Shown: positions 1 through 8,968 of the stretch, one piece after another
Numbering within the stretch: the first letter of the stretch is position 1
Layout of the letters: each line of letters begins with the position of its first letter
NCBI GenBank assembly: GCA_000385055.1
Contig: ARRL01000003.1
Coordinates: 184,001-239,365 of the forward strand
Direction: 5' to 3'
From: a gamma proteobacterium SCGC AAA168-P09
GTDB taxonomy: Bacteria > Pseudomonadota > Gammaproteobacteria > Magnimaribacterales > D2472
DNA length: 55,365 nt
Notes under the pieces: generated by a model
Databases searched by the model: none
What the model saw: the letters and a program-made list of their open reading frames with translations, nothing else
Told to the model about the DNA's origin: nothing
Translations under genes and position numbers: made by a program

Positions 1-20
1 TTTCTATATTTGCATCATCT

Positions 21-350
21 TCATAATAAATTTTCATCTAACAAAACTCCTTTTATGTATGTTGTTTCTTCGTTACTAACTGCTATGACATCGATTAGCT
101 TATTCAATTGTCTTAATATTTGCCTCATAAGTGAATCAGAAACTAAGGTTTGTATGGTAAGCCTCGATATTTCATTTTCTTTAAATTTAGTTTCTAGCCT
201 TTCTTCAATAAATTTATATGATGAAAAATCATCCACTGGATCAACATGGAGGCTTTCAATGTTGTATCCTCTTTGATGAAATAAACCAACCACTCTAACT
301 AAGGCTCCTGGTTTATTCTCCATAATTAAGATAAGTTTTCTTTTTATCAT
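21..350 (-). CDS. ilvN: Acetolactate synthase, small regulatory subunit
   Basis: Regulatory subunit of acetohydroxyacid synthase, the first common step of valine, leucine and isoleucine synthesis. I choose the ATG at 350: it overlaps the ilvB stop as ATGA and has an AGGA ribosome site about 9 bases upstream. An in-frame ATG at 374 would add eight residues inside ilvB. The 109-residue protein begins with a typical ACT domain (ENKPGALVRVVGLFHQRGYNIESL, split here as ENKPGALVRV then VGLFHQRGYNIESL). After VDPVDD come about 17 extra charged residues (42-61 in total) before the conserved SRLTIQT strand, an insertion not present in the IlvH/IlvN sequences I remember. The C-terminal half of the 160-residue IlvH type is absent, as in short IlvN/IlvM forms. 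Translationally coupled to ilvB; ilvC could lie beyond the left edge, but this is not visible. Confidence 0.9.
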   Translation of the reverse strand: MIKRKLILIMENKPGALVRVVGLFHQRGYNIESLHVDPVDDFSSYKFIEERLETKFKENEISRLTIQTLVSDSLMRQILRQLNKLIDVIAVSNEETTYIKGVLLDENLL

Positions 351-2080
351 GTTTTCTTGTCCTTTGATAACCACATGTCTTCAAGACTATTGTTAGCTAC
401 AAGCATTGGATATACATGTTCTGCTGGATCAACATACACATCTACAAAAACTAATCTATCTTTCATAGAAAAAGCTTTTTCGAGTGCTTCTTTTAAATCA
501 GAATTCTTTTCGACTTTGATGCCAACATGACCATACGATTCTGCAAGTTTAACAAAGTCAGGTAAGGAATCTTGATAAGTACTTTCAGAATGTCTTCCTC
601 CATAATTCATGTCCTGCCATTGTTTAACCATTCCAAGTGCCTCATTATTAATATTAATAATTTTTATTGGCAGATTATATTGAAGGCATGTTGATAGCTC
701 TTGAATACACATTTGAATACTACCTTCACCAGTTATGCAAACGACCTCTTCATTTGGAAAAGCAAACTTTACTCCCATTGCAGCTGGCAGGCCAAAACCC
801 ATGGTTCCAAGACCTCCAGAATTAATCCATCTCCTAGGTTTATCAAAATGATAATATTGAGCAGCAAACATTTGATGCTGACCAACATCTGAAGTCACAT
901 AAGCATTACCATTAGTAACATTGTATACATGTTGAACGACTGCTTGGGGGAGGATTGGATGGGCATCAGATTCATCCTTATACATTTCATAATTTAACCC
1001 ATGCGAAGATTTCCATTGAGCTATTTGCGAATGCCACTCTTTTAAATCATCTTTACTGTATTTATCAATATTTTGCTTTAAAAGCTCTATCATTGCCTGT
1101 AAAGAATTTTTTACTTGACCAAAGACTGCAATATTAGCTTCAATAATTTTAGAAACAGATGAGTGATCAACATCTAAATGAATAACTTTAGCTCCTGGTG
1201 AAAACTTTGAAGGATTGTTGGTAATCCTATCATCAAATCTTGCTCCAATTGCAATTATTAAATCAGCATTATGCATTGCCATATTCGCTTGATAAGTACC
1301 ATGCATTCCTAACATTCCTAAAAAACGATCATTAGTTGCAGGGTATATTCCTAGCCCCATTAAGGTATTAGTAACTGGAGCATCAAGTATTTCGTTTAGT
1401 TGAAATAGTTCTCTTTCGGCATTGCTTGCAATAGCTCCTCCGCCTGCATATATTACAGGCCTTCTTGAAGATAATATTTCAGTAACAGCTCTTTTAATTT
1501 GATTTTGATCTGGCTTTACTGGAGGGTTATAAGAACGAATATTAGCTTTTTTAGGATAGGCATAATCAAATAAGTTTTCTGGGGCTGTCATATCTTTTGG
1601 TATATCAATGACAACAGGCCCTGGTCTTCCTGAGGTTGCAACATGGAAAGCTTCTTTTACAATCCTAGGTATGTCTTTTGCATCAAAAACTGTATAGCTA
1701 TGTTTTACAACAGGTCTTGAAATGCCAATCATGTCTGTTTCTTGAAATGCGTCTGTACCTATCAAGTGACTTGCTACCTGCCCTGATATTACAACCATTG
1801 GTATTGAATCCATAAATGCTGTTGCAATACCTGTAATTGCGTTGGTTGCTCCGGGTCCTGAAGTTACTAGAACAACACCAGGCTTTCCAGTAGCTCTAGC
1901 ATAACCATCTGCAGCATGTGTAGCCCCTTGCTCATGCCTTACTAGTATATGATCAATCTTATCTTGTCTAAAAATAGCATCATAGATATGCAAAGCAGCT
2001 CCGCCAGGATAGCCAAATATAAGCTCAACACCCTCATCATGAAGAGCGTGCATAAGCATGTCAGCACCAGATAATTTCAA
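347..2080 (-). CDS. ilvB: Acetolactate synthase, large catalytic subunit
   Basis: Thiamine-diphosphate enzyme joining two pyruvates (or pyruvate and 2-oxobutyrate) in branched-chain amino acid synthesis. At 577 residues it is full length. Visible landmarks are the N-terminal GYPGGAAL segment, the RHEQGA motif with the catalytic glutamate near residue 50, the central FAD-binding domain, and the C-terminal ThDP/Mg motif that starts GEGSIQMCIQEL and ends ININN. The GEG form, instead of GDG, is normal for IlvI-type enzymes of gammaproteobacteria such as Pseudomonas. The 3' end overlaps ilvN by four bases. The 75 bases upstream (2081-2155) separate it from rluD, transcribed the same way; I see no leader peptide or attenuator there. 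ilvB versus ilvI naming is a matter of convention. Confidence 0.96.
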   Translation of the reverse strand: MKLSGADMLMHALHDEGVELIFGYPGGAALHIYDAIFRQDKIDHILVRHEQGATHAADGYARATGKPGVVLVTSGPGATNAITGIATAFMDSIPMVVISGQVASHLIGTDAFQETDMIGISRPVVKHSYTVFDAKDIPRIVKEAFHVATSGRPGPVVIDIPKDMTAPENLFDYAYPKKANIRSYNPPVKPDQNQIKRAVTEILSSRRPVIYAGGGAIASNAERELFQLNEILDAPVTNTLMGLGIYPATNDRFLGMLGMHGTYQANMAMHNADLIIAIGARFDDRITNNPSKFSPGAKVIHLDVDHSSVSKIIEANIAVFGQVKNSLQAMIELLKQNIDKYSKDDLKEWHSQIAQWKSSHGLNYEMYKDESDAHPILPQAVVQHVYNVTNGNAYVTSDVGQHQMFAAQYYHFDKPRRWINSGGLGTMGFGLPAAMGVKFAFPNEEVVCITGEGSIQMCIQELSTCLQYNLPIKIININNEALGMVKQWQDMNYGGRHSESTYQDSLPDFVKLAESYGHVGIKVEKNSDLKEALEKAFSMKDRLVFVDVYVDPAEHVYPMLVANNSLEDMWLSKDKKT

Positions 2081-2155
2081 ATTTTTACCCTAAAAATCAA
2101 TAAGAGTAGGGTTTATATTATTTTACAGGTCAAAAAACAAGTTTTTATTAGATAT

Positions 2156-3091
2156 TTAAGAATATTTTTTTATATCTAGAATTAACTTTTCCATATCGGC
2201 TGGAGTTGGGATATCGAAAGATATTTCACTTTGGGTTTTAGGGCAAATAAAAGATAGGAATCTTGAATGAAGTGCTTGTCTGGGAAATGACCTTATGATA
2301 TGAATAAGTTTTACTGACGAGTCTTTGGCTATACTTCTTCTAGGATCATAAGTTCGATCACCAACTATTGGTAGCTTTTTAGATGATAAGTGAACTCTTA
2401 TTTGATGAGTTCTACCAGTTTCAATAGCAATATCTAAAATGGAATAGTTGCCAATTTTTTTACATGATCTAATGGATGTTAAAGCCTCTTTGCCATCAGA
2501 TCTTATCATCATCTTGGTTCTATTAAATTTGTCTCTCCCAATTGGTTCGTCAATAGAAGAACTTCCAAGCGTTGAGCCAACAACAATAGCTGTATATTCT
2601 TTTGTAATTTTTCTTTGTTGCATTTGATTAATAAAGTAGTTTCTAAACTGTTCATTTTTAGCAATCAGCAATGCACCTGAAGTATCTTTATCAAGTCTGT
2701 GGACTATTCCACTCCTTGGAAGATGTGCTAATTCTGGATATTTGAAAATTAATCCATTTGCAAGAGTGTTATCAAAACATCCTGAACCTGGATGCATAAC
2801 TAAACCAGGTGGTTTATTAATGATAATAAAATCCTCTGTTTCATAATGAATTTTAAAATTTATATTTTGTCCTTCCCAAGAAACTTTTTTCTCTTCATTA
2901 GGATTTATTTCAATTTCGTCATCTTCATGAACATTTTCTTTTGGTTTTGCAAGATCACCATTTACTAGAATTCTTCCTTCTAGTATCCATTTTTTTATCT
3001 GAGTTCTTGAAAAATCAGGAAAAATTTCAGCTGCAACTTTATCCAATCTATTATTAGAAAGATCAAATGGTACGTTTTTTATTTTTATCAT
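2156..3091 (-). CDS. rluD: 23S rRNA pseudouridine synthase RluD
   Basis: Converts uridines in helix 69 of 23S rRNA (positions 1911, 1915 and 1917 in E. coli) to pseudouridine. The 311-residue protein has an N-terminal S4 RNA-binding domain (about residues 10-65, LDKVAAEIFPDFSRTQIKKW) and a RluA-family catalytic domain with the signature HRLDKDTSGALLIAK at 131-145; Asp134 is the catalytic aspartate. It is divergent from bamD across 79 bases, the same neighbour pair found in E. coli and Pseudomonas, which supports RluD over RluA or RluC. Confidence 0.93.
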   Translation of the reverse strand: MIKIKNVPFDLSNNRLDKVAAEIFPDFSRTQIKKWILEGRILVNGDLAKPKENVHEDDEIEINPNEEKKVSWEGQNINFKIHYETEDFIIINKPPGLVMHPGSGCFDNTLANGLIFKYPELAHLPRSGIVHRLDKDTSGALLIAKNEQFRNYFINQMQQRKITKEYTAIVVGSTLGSSSIDEPIGRDKFNRTKMMIRSDGKEALTSIRSCKKIGNYSILDIAIETGRTHQIRVHLSSKKLPIVGDRTYDPRRSIAKDSSVKLIHIIRSFPRQALHSRFLSFICPKTQSEISFDIPTPADMEKLILDIKKYS

Positions 3092-3170
3092 ATGAACTTA
3101 TTTAAAAAAAACTAATCAAAATAAATGTTTTAAACTTTTCAATCAATTATGCAGGTAAAATATACATACA

Positions 3171-3911
3171 ATGAAACATGAAAAAAAAATTTTCTTCGCC
3201 ACCTATTTAATTATTGTAACTTCTGTTCTTGCTGGTTGTAGTTCTGATGGACCAGAGATAGAGCAGCCTGAAAAAGTTTACTATGATCTCGCCCAAAGAA
3301 GAATAGAAAGTAAAAATTATATTGCTGCAATTGAATCTCTTCAGGCTATAGAAACAAGATATCCTTTTGGAAGATACGCGGAGCAAGCTCAGGTTGAATT
3401 AATTTATGTTTATTTTATGAATGGTGAAAATTTAGCAGCTCATGCTGCAGCAGAAAAGTTCATAAGGTTACATCCGAGGCACCCAAATATAGATTATGCA
3501 TATTTTATGAAGGGATTGTCTAGCTATACACGCGATACAAGCATCCTTGTTAGGATTACTGATACAGATATTTCAAATAGAGATATAAGTGGAGCAAAAG
3601 AATCTTTTGCAGAGTTATCAGAATTTCTTACAAGATTTCCTGATAGTCAATACGCTTCATATGCTAAACAAAGAAATATATATTTAAGGAACATGATTGC
3701 AAGAAATGAATTATCAGCTGCAGATTATTACATTTCAATTGGAGCTCATGTTGCAGCAATAAGACGAGCAAAATACGTGATTGAAAATATTCCAAATTCG
3801 AGTGAGGGTTATAGAGCACTAAAAATTCTTGAGAAATCATACAAAGCCTTAGGCTATCAAGAACTTTACGATGATATAAAAAAAATTATTAATCTTAACT
3901 ATTCACAATAA
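3171..3911 (+). CDS. bamD: Outer-membrane assembly lipoprotein BamD
   Basis: Essential lipoprotein of the BAM complex that inserts beta-barrel proteins into the outer membrane. The N-terminus is a lipoprotein signal with lipobox LAGC, putting the acylated cysteine at residue 23. The rest is a run of TPR-like helices typical of YfiO/BamD (for example RRIESKNYIAAIESLQAIE and RYPFGRYAEQAQVELIYVY). The 246-residue length matches the family. Divergent to rluD as in other gammaproteobacteria. The 79-base intergenic region has an AT-rich TAAAATATAC element that could serve as a -10 box about 20 bases before the start. Confidence 0.94.
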   Translation: MKHEKKIFFATYLIIVTSVLAGCSSDGPEIEQPEKVYYDLAQRRIESKNYIAAIESLQAIETRYPFGRYAEQAQVELIYVYFMNGENLAAHAAAEKFIRLHPRHPNIDYAYFMKGLSSYTRDTSILVRITDTDISNRDISGAKESFAELSEFLTRFPDSQYASYAKQRNIYLRNMIARNELSAADYYISIGAHVAAIRRAKYVIENIPNSSEGYRALKILEKSYKALGYQELYDDIKKIINLNYSQ

Positions 3912-3950
3912 ATTCTAAAAAATTGAAACCAAGAATTCAAAATTGATTAA

Positions 3951-4169
3951 ATGGTTTTTTTAAAAATTCTTCCATTACTAATTCCTCTATTAATTTTTCT
4001 ATTGCCGATTATTTTTAGAACGTATTTAAAATCTGCTTTCATAAAAAAAGATAAGAAAAGAAATGAATTAATGGTTATATGTTCTAACTGCGGTACATAT
4101 GCTCATGAATCTCTAATAATCAAAAAAAATGGTATAAGTTTTTGCTCCAAGGAATGTGCTAAAACTTAA
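3951..4169 (+). CDS. PP0621-like small membrane protein with zinc-type Cys motif
   Basis: A 72-residue protein with one hydrophobic segment at about residues 3-24 followed by a short basic linker and a CSNCG ... CSKEC motif (two cysteine pairs) in the C-terminal half. This resembles the PP0621 family of small proteins found next to bamD/pilus genes in gammaproteobacteria, in which the cysteines probably bind zinc. Function is unknown. It follows bamD by 39 bases and is convergent with the CPBP protease gene, seven bases away. Confidence 0.72.
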   Translation: MVFLKILPLLIPLLIFLLPIIFRTYLKSAFIKKDKKRNELMVICSNCGTYAHESLIIKKNGISFCSKECAKT

Positions 4170-4176
4170 TAAGGGT

Positions 4177-4758
4177 TTAGTTGTTGTGAAATCTTCTTCT
4201 TTCTGGAGGAAGTGGAGTATTTAAGAAGGTAAAAAAGTAATGAACTAAAATAAGAATTGCTATGTCTTCAGTACTTATTAGCAATCTGCTAAGTCCTAGC
4301 CCGCCTATGAAGACAATTATGCAATTTATTAGGCTCCATCTTAGTGTTACATAATGTATGCATGCAAATACAAGGTTGCTAAATATAATTGCAGACATCA
4401 TGCCAAATGTATCTATTAGGATAATAGGTAACATCATTCTAAAAGCAAACTCCTCAACTACAGAAATAAAAAATAAGTAAATTAACCAAGCTAAATGAAT
4501 ACGTTCAATCTCATACCCTTTCCTTAGATAAAAGAGAAAGAAAAATAATAATATTGCAAATAATGCGGTTAAATAAAAAATTGTCGACGATATCAAGGGT
4601 TGAATGTAAATGCTATTAACAAATGACTCAAATGAAAAAAAAATAAAAATTCCTGCTGTCATAGACATGGTTAAAAAATGACGAGTTAATACTTGATTAA
4701 ATTTATTTATAAGAGGACTTTTATTTGTACCTGGTCGCTGCAGTCTTTTTCTTGTCAT
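4177..4758 (-). CDS. CPBP-family intramembrane metalloprotease (CAAX protease-like)
   Basis: A 193-residue protein with about five to six hydrophobic segments. The CPBP (Abi/CAAX) signature is present: EE at 102-103 with Arg107 (EEFAFR), then FACIH with His135, then a third motif around His173. In this last motif the position four after the histidine is threonine, where an asparagine is common, so catalytic competence is not certain. Members cleave or modify membrane peptides or proteins; the substrate here cannot be told. It stands alone, separated from the RND permease by 69 AT-rich bases. Confidence 0.8.
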   Translation of the reverse strand: MTRKRLQRPGTNKSPLINKFNQVLTRHFLTMSMTAGIFIFFSFESFVNSIYIQPLISSTIFYLTALFAILLFFFLFYLRKGYEIERIHLAWLIYLFFISVVEEFAFRMMLPIILIDTFGMMSAIIFSNLVFACIHYVTLRWSLINCIIVFIGGLGLSRLLISTEDIAILILVHYFFTFLNTPLPPERRRFHNN

Positions 4759-4827
4759 TGTTTAATAACCATTTATTGGTAATGCTAAAATAATATAAAT
4801 AACTGGCATTGATTGAAGAATTAATTT

Positions 4828-7800
4828 TTAATAATTAATTTTTTTCATAACCATAAACATAGCTGGAATATACAATAAAGCTGTCATTGTAGCTCCCAAA
4901 ACACCGATACTCATTGCCCAGGCAAGAGGCTTGAAAAATACGCTTGCAAAAATCAGCGGTAAAAAACCACCTAAAGTTGTCAAGGATGTTGTAATAATAT
5001 GTCTCGTTGATCTTATAACAACTTCAATTATTTCTGCCTTTGAGATATCTTTTTTCTCTGCTTCTTCTTTGATGTGCGATAAAACAATAATTGAATCATT
5101 AATAGATAAGCCAATGAGCCCAACAGCACTTATAGTTCCAATGAATCCATAATTTTGTTGGCCAACAAATAAACCTAAAAAAGAAAGTCCCACAGACAAT
5201 ATAGCGACTGAAATTATAAGAGCGGTTTGTCTAAATGAATTTAAAGCAAAAACTAGGCCAATAATTATTAATACTATGTATATGGCAGCAGAGGAATAAA
5301 TTTGAGATTGAGATTCATCCCTTGACTCAGCTTCACCAAGTTGCTTTATTGAATAACCAATTGGAAGTTTAGATTTAAAAACCTCAACATCTTCTTTGAT
5401 AAAATTTTCAGTTTCGGATGGAAGAGTCTGAGTCCAAATCCAACCCTCTACCATATTCACTCTTTGCCCATCTATTCTTGTAATTTTAGAAGACTTATTT
5501 GTAATAGAGCTCTTGCCAAAACTATCAATATATTCAAAACCACCATTTAATGGTACGGTTAAAAAACTGGTGTTACCTGTTAAATCTTTGTCTTGAGTTA
5601 ATCCTTTAAGTCTAATTGGAATTTCTTTATTTGAATCCAACATTGTGCCAATAAGTATTCCATTATTTGCAGCATATAATTCATCAGCAATAAGATTAGC
5701 ATTTACTTTAGAAAGAGAAATATTAGAGTTATTTAATTCCAACTCTATATTTGTATTTGTATTTGAAGTATCTGATTTAGTTAAATTTATTCCAGGAGCA
5801 TTGCTAATTATCAGTTCTAATTCCTCTCCAAGTTCTTTCAATACTAATGGGTCATCTCCATATATTGCAAAACTAACATCAGCAAAAACTGGAGGTCCTG
5901 ATATGTATGAATCTGTAATAATAAGTATGTCAGGATTTTGATCGACTATTAATTTCGAAAGTTCTGGTAACTTTCTTATCATTTCATAATAATCTTTAGC
6001 ATAAAATACTGATTGAGCCATATTATTTGACCCTTGTTTTTCTTTGCCGCCAACAACATTCATTAATACCCTAGGAGACATTCTTCCAACAAACCAATAA
6101 TCTTTTTCAATCTCAATCAAACCAGAATTAAGAACTTGTTGCCTAACTAACTTAGCTCTCTCAAGAGTTTGTTCTGATGAAGCATTGCTTGGTAACTCTA
6201 TATTTATACGGAACATATCTCTATCGTTAGAGGGGAAAAAATCTTTTGGCAAAGTGTTAAAAAGTAAAAAGCCTAAAAAAGGCAAAGAAATTGAAATAAT
6301 AATTGCGCGCTTGGGGATTGCAAAAGCCCAAGTAAGAAAAGATCTGTATTTCTTTAGAATTTTTTCATTATGATAGCCTTCTTTATGTATTTCTACATTC
6401 TGAAAGTATGGTATTTTTTCCATATAGCTCATTAATACAGGTACCATGATAAGGGCTAAAATCAAGGAAGATAGAATTGACATAATTACTGTTAAAGCCA
6501 TTCCTCCAACAAATTCCACGCTTGAGCCCTCACCTGTAACAATTGGAAGAAAAGAGAAGACGGTTGTAGCGGTTGCTGCTGCTAAAGGAATTGTCAATTG
6601 CCTGAGTGTTTGAGAAATTGATTCATTAATTGACAGGCCAATTCCTCTTCTAAACTTGTAATCTTCTACTACAATAATTCCATTATCAATCAATAACCCA
6701 AGAGCAATAATAATCCCGGTTATTGAGGTCATGTGAAGTGGTAAACCAATAATTCTGCAACCTGCCATTACTAGACAAACTGAAAATGGAAGTATCAAAG
6801 TTACTATGATTGCAGGCCTTAAGCCTAAAATAAAAAAACTTACACTTAAAACAAAAAAAGTAGCTAAAGAAAAACTTTTAATTAATTCATTGAATTTAGC
6901 AGAAGTATATAAAGATTCATCATAAATTTTTTCAATTGATATCTCGCTCGGAAGAGATGCTCTCATTTCTTCAACTACTTTTGATGCTCTTGCAACATAA
7001 TCACCAACTCTTTGATTCATTGTTCCCATTGCCATAACAGATACAACAATTTCTCCGTTGTATAAGAACATGTCTTCAATAGGTGAAACTGGTTTTTTAG
7101 AAATTTGTGCAATATCTTGCAGCTGAATAATCTCAGAGTCATTTATAACTCTTATAGGTATTTCAGATAGCTTCTGAATACTCTTTATATTGTCCTTAAG
7201 TCTTATTAAAAATTCAGAGTTTTTGTTAGATGAAACCCCGATAGCTTTTTTATTATCAAATGATTTTAATGCTTCTGAGATTTCCCTATACGTTAATCCT
7301 AGGGCTGTTATTTTATTTGAATCAACCTCTATAAGAATTTCTTCATCTGCTTCGCCATATATAGCTGTTGCATGTGTTTCTCCTATAGAGCTAAGCTTCC
7401 TTTTTAATTGCTCGGCAAGTCGAGACATTAAAACTATTGGAGCTGCACCCTCTCCATTCCATATGAGTGCATATTGGACAGTAATTGGGGGACCACTGTT
7501 CCTGTCAAGTATAATATTTGCTCCCGGTGGAGCTCTAATCTGAGCTAACTTATCCTGAACTTTTGACCATGTTTCTTCTATTAAGTCTGGGCTGACAGAT
7601 TGTTGCAGTTCAACAATAATGGTTGCATATCCATGGGATATTATTGTTTCCAATTCTAAAATTTCTACAACTTCCCTAAGTTTTATTTCTAAATCGTTAA
7701 TAACCTGTGTTTCAATTCTTTCTGGAGATGCGCCAGGATAAAAAACTCTTACTCCTGACCATCTTTGAGCTAGCTCAGGATTTTCTTGAATGGGAACTGA

Positions 7801-7890
7801 TAGAGCAGATGACACTCCTGCTAGAACAATAAAAACCAAAGTAAGAATTAATATTCTTGGTCGTTCTATAAAAATATTTATTAACTTCAT
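4828..7890 (-). CDS. RND-family efflux permease (HAE1-type inner-membrane pump)
   Basis: Proton-driven inner-membrane pump of a tripartite exporter. The 1020-residue length, the first transmembrane helix followed by VPIQENPELAQR, two large periplasmic loops and twelve predicted helices fit the AcrB/MexB superfamily. In TM4 the sequence is GLLIDNGIIVVED, so AcrB Asp407 is kept but Asp408 is Asn; in TM10 it is LSINDSIIVLSH, so AcrB Lys940 is Asn and the next residue is Asp. These changes mark a recognised RND subgroup instead of damage. It overlaps the adaptor gene by one base (ATGA-type junction), so they are one operon. Expression is probably repressed by the divergent TetR protein through the operators at 8898-8947. 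Substrate unknown. Confidence 0.93.
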   Translation of the reverse strand: MKLINIFIERPRILILTLVFIVLAGVSSALSVPIQENPELAQRWSGVRVFYPGASPERIETQVINDLEIKLREVVEILELETIISHGYATIIVELQQSVSPDLIEETWSKVQDKLAQIRAPPGANIILDRNSGPPITVQYALIWNGEGAAPIVLMSRLAEQLKRKLSSIGETHATAIYGEADEEILIEVDSNKITALGLTYREISEALKSFDNKKAIGVSSNKNSEFLIRLKDNIKSIQKLSEIPIRVINDSEIIQLQDIAQISKKPVSPIEDMFLYNGEIVVSVMAMGTMNQRVGDYVARASKVVEEMRASLPSEISIEKIYDESLYTSAKFNELIKSFSLATFFVLSVSFFILGLRPAIIVTLILPFSVCLVMAGCRIIGLPLHMTSITGIIIALGLLIDNGIIVVEDYKFRRGIGLSINESISQTLRQLTIPLAAATATTVFSFLPIVTGEGSSVEFVGGMALTVIMSILSSLILALIMVPVLMSYMEKIPYFQNVEIHKEGYHNEKILKKYRSFLTWAFAIPKRAIIISISLPFLGFLLFNTLPKDFFPSNDRDMFRINIELPSNASSEQTLERAKLVRQQVLNSGLIEIEKDYWFVGRMSPRVLMNVVGGKEKQGSNNMAQSVFYAKDYYEMIRKLPELSKLIVDQNPDILIITDSYISGPPVFADVSFAIYGDDPLVLKELGEELELIISNAPGINLTKSDTSNTNTNIELELNNSNISLSKVNANLIADELYAANNGILIGTMLDSNKEIPIRLKGLTQDKDLTGNTSFLTVPLNGGFEYIDSFGKSSITNKSSKITRIDGQRVNMVEGWIWTQTLPSETENFIKEDVEVFKSKLPIGYSIKQLGEAESRDESQSQIYSSAAIYIVLIIIGLVFALNSFRQTALIISVAILSVGLSFLGLFVGQQNYGFIGTISAVGLIGLSINDSIIVLSHIKEEAEKKDISKAEIIEVVIRSTRHIITTSLTTLGGFLPLIFASVFFKPLAWAMSIGVLGATMTALLYIPAMFMVMKKINY

Positions 7891-8873
7891 TACAAATTGA
7901 TCTTCTTGCCTTCAATAATTTTTTGTGCCCCACCAAGAATGACCAAATCACCATCTTTCAGGGTGCCATTTACATAAGCATATTCGCCTTCGAAATAGAT
8001 AATATCCACCAGATCTCTTACAACAACTCTTTCTTGATTAATTGTATAAATTGCCCAAATCCCTTGCTCAGATTGAGATAAAGACTTTATAGGAACCCAT
8101 GTACCTCTTCCTTTCATAGTAATGTTTAGCTTGAGCTGGGCAATAGATCCTGGATCAAAAAAGGAATTAAAATTAAAAATTGCTAAACGATTATCGGAAC
8201 CTCCTGGAGTCATGGGAGCAAGTCTTTCTAGATAGCCTTTTACTTGGTTATTCGCAATCTTAAATGAATATTCATTGCCTATTTGTAATTTATCGGTGTA
8301 ATTAACTGGAATAGAGACATGAGCCTTTACATTTGTAGAATCCAATATTTCTATTATTGGAACTCCTCCATTTATAACGGATCCAGTATCTAAAAATCTA
8401 TTTTGGATAAAGCCGTCGAAAGGAGCTATTAATTTAGTTTGCTCAAATTTAACTTCATAAAAGTCATATTGTGATTTTGCTATAAGTTCTTCTGAATTTG
8501 CATTATCTAAATCTTGGATTGAAATATGTCCTTGAGACCTTAAATCTTTATACCTTGCAAAAACTTGCTTAGCCAAATCATATTTTGCTTTTGCCTGATC
8601 TAACTGAGCAGAAGCTTCCCTGTTATCTAATTCTGCAAGTATTTGTCCTTTTTTAACTTCATCGCCTATGTCCACATTAATAATATTAATTTTTCCAGGT
8701 ATCTCAAATGCAAGTTCTGATTGCTCAGAAGGTAAAAGTTTTCCTGAAAAATTCCTAGTGATTTTGTAAGAATCAAGAATCTTGACTTCAAGAATTTCCA
8801 AAGCAGTCAAGCTCATATTAAAAATTAAGAGAGTTAAAGATAGAATGATTCTATTTTGAATGTACTTTTTCAT
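7890..8873 (-). CDS. Periplasmic adaptor (membrane fusion) subunit of RND efflux pump
   Basis: Membrane fusion protein linking the RND pump to an outer-membrane channel. The 327-residue protein starts with a signal peptide or N-terminal membrane anchor (about residues 1-25, with no lipobox cysteine), then a barrel-sandwich half (SELAFEIPGKI ... VDIGDEVKKGQILAELDNRE), a helical hairpin (about 90-140), and the returning lipoyl half (KLIAPFDGFIQNRFLD). The hairpin is short, as in small adaptors. First gene of the operon; its start lies 25 bases from the nearest TetR-type operator. A promoter reading leftward with TTGACA and TATCAT overlaps the operators. Confidence 0.93.
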   Translation of the reverse strand: MKKYIQNRIILSLTLLIFNMSLTALEILEVKILDSYKITRNFSGKLLPSEQSELAFEIPGKINIINVDIGDEVKKGQILAELDNREASAQLDQAKAKYDLAKQVFARYKDLRSQGHISIQDLDNANSEELIAKSQYDFYEVKFEQTKLIAPFDGFIQNRFLDTGSVINGGVPIIEILDSTNVKAHVSIPVNYTDKLQIGNEYSFKIANNQVKGYLERLAPMTPGGSDNRLAIFNFNSFFDPGSIAQLKLNITMKGRGTWVPIKSLSQSEQGIWAIYTINQERVVVRDLVDIIYFEGEYAYVNGTLKDGDLVILGGAQKIIEGKKINL

Positions 8874-8897
8874 TTGACTTTAAATAATAAGTTACTT

Positions 8898-8918
8898 AAT
8901 GTTAGCAGTGTATACATG
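8898..8918. promoter_or_regulatory. TetR-type operator, copy 1 (RND promoter, proximal)
   Basis: A 21-base imperfect palindrome: left arm AATGTT, centre AGCAGTGTA, right arm TACATG. It shares the 14-base segment AATGTTAGCAGTGT exactly with copy 2, 29 bases away, and matches the copy before the TolC-family gene on the opposite strand. Likely bound by the TetR regulator encoded at 8969. Confidence 0.7.
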
Positions 8919-8943
8919 ATAACGAAAATGTTAGCAGTGTCAA
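8916..8943 (-). promoter_or_regulatory. Predicted sigma70 promoter of the RND efflux operon
   Basis: On the minus strand there is a consensus -35 hexamer TTGACA (8938-8943 on the plus strand) and a -10-like TATCAT (8916-8921) with a 16-base spacer. The -35 lies inside the distal operator palindrome and the -10 abuts the proximal one, so a bound TetR protein would block RNA polymerase. Predicted only from the sequence. Confidence 0.6.
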
Positions 8944-8947
8944 CATT
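8927..8947. promoter_or_regulatory. TetR-type operator, copy 2 (RND promoter, distal)
   Basis: A 21-base palindrome with perfect outer arms AATGTT and AACATT and the core GCAGTGT, which reads ACACTGC on the other strand. It overlaps the predicted -35 of the RND operon and lies 21 bases before the TetR start codon, so it can serve both divergent genes. It matches the 41575 site at 19 of 21 positions when read in the same direction. Confidence 0.75.
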
Positions 8948-8968
8948 AATAAATAATATATAAATATA

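Noticed and set aside
1..20. Possible start of ilvC or another gene beyond ilvN.
   Set aside because: Only 20 bases are present and no coding signal can be judged.
347..2080. GEG instead of GDG in the ThDP motif of IlvB, a possible inactivating change.
   Set aside because: GEGSIQM is the normal form in IlvI-type enzymes of other gammaproteobacteria, as far as I recall.
4177..4758. Abi-type (abortive infection) phage defence gene, because CPBP proteins are often labelled so.
   Set aside because: No defence neighbours; the family is mostly housekeeping proteases, so no defence role is claimed.
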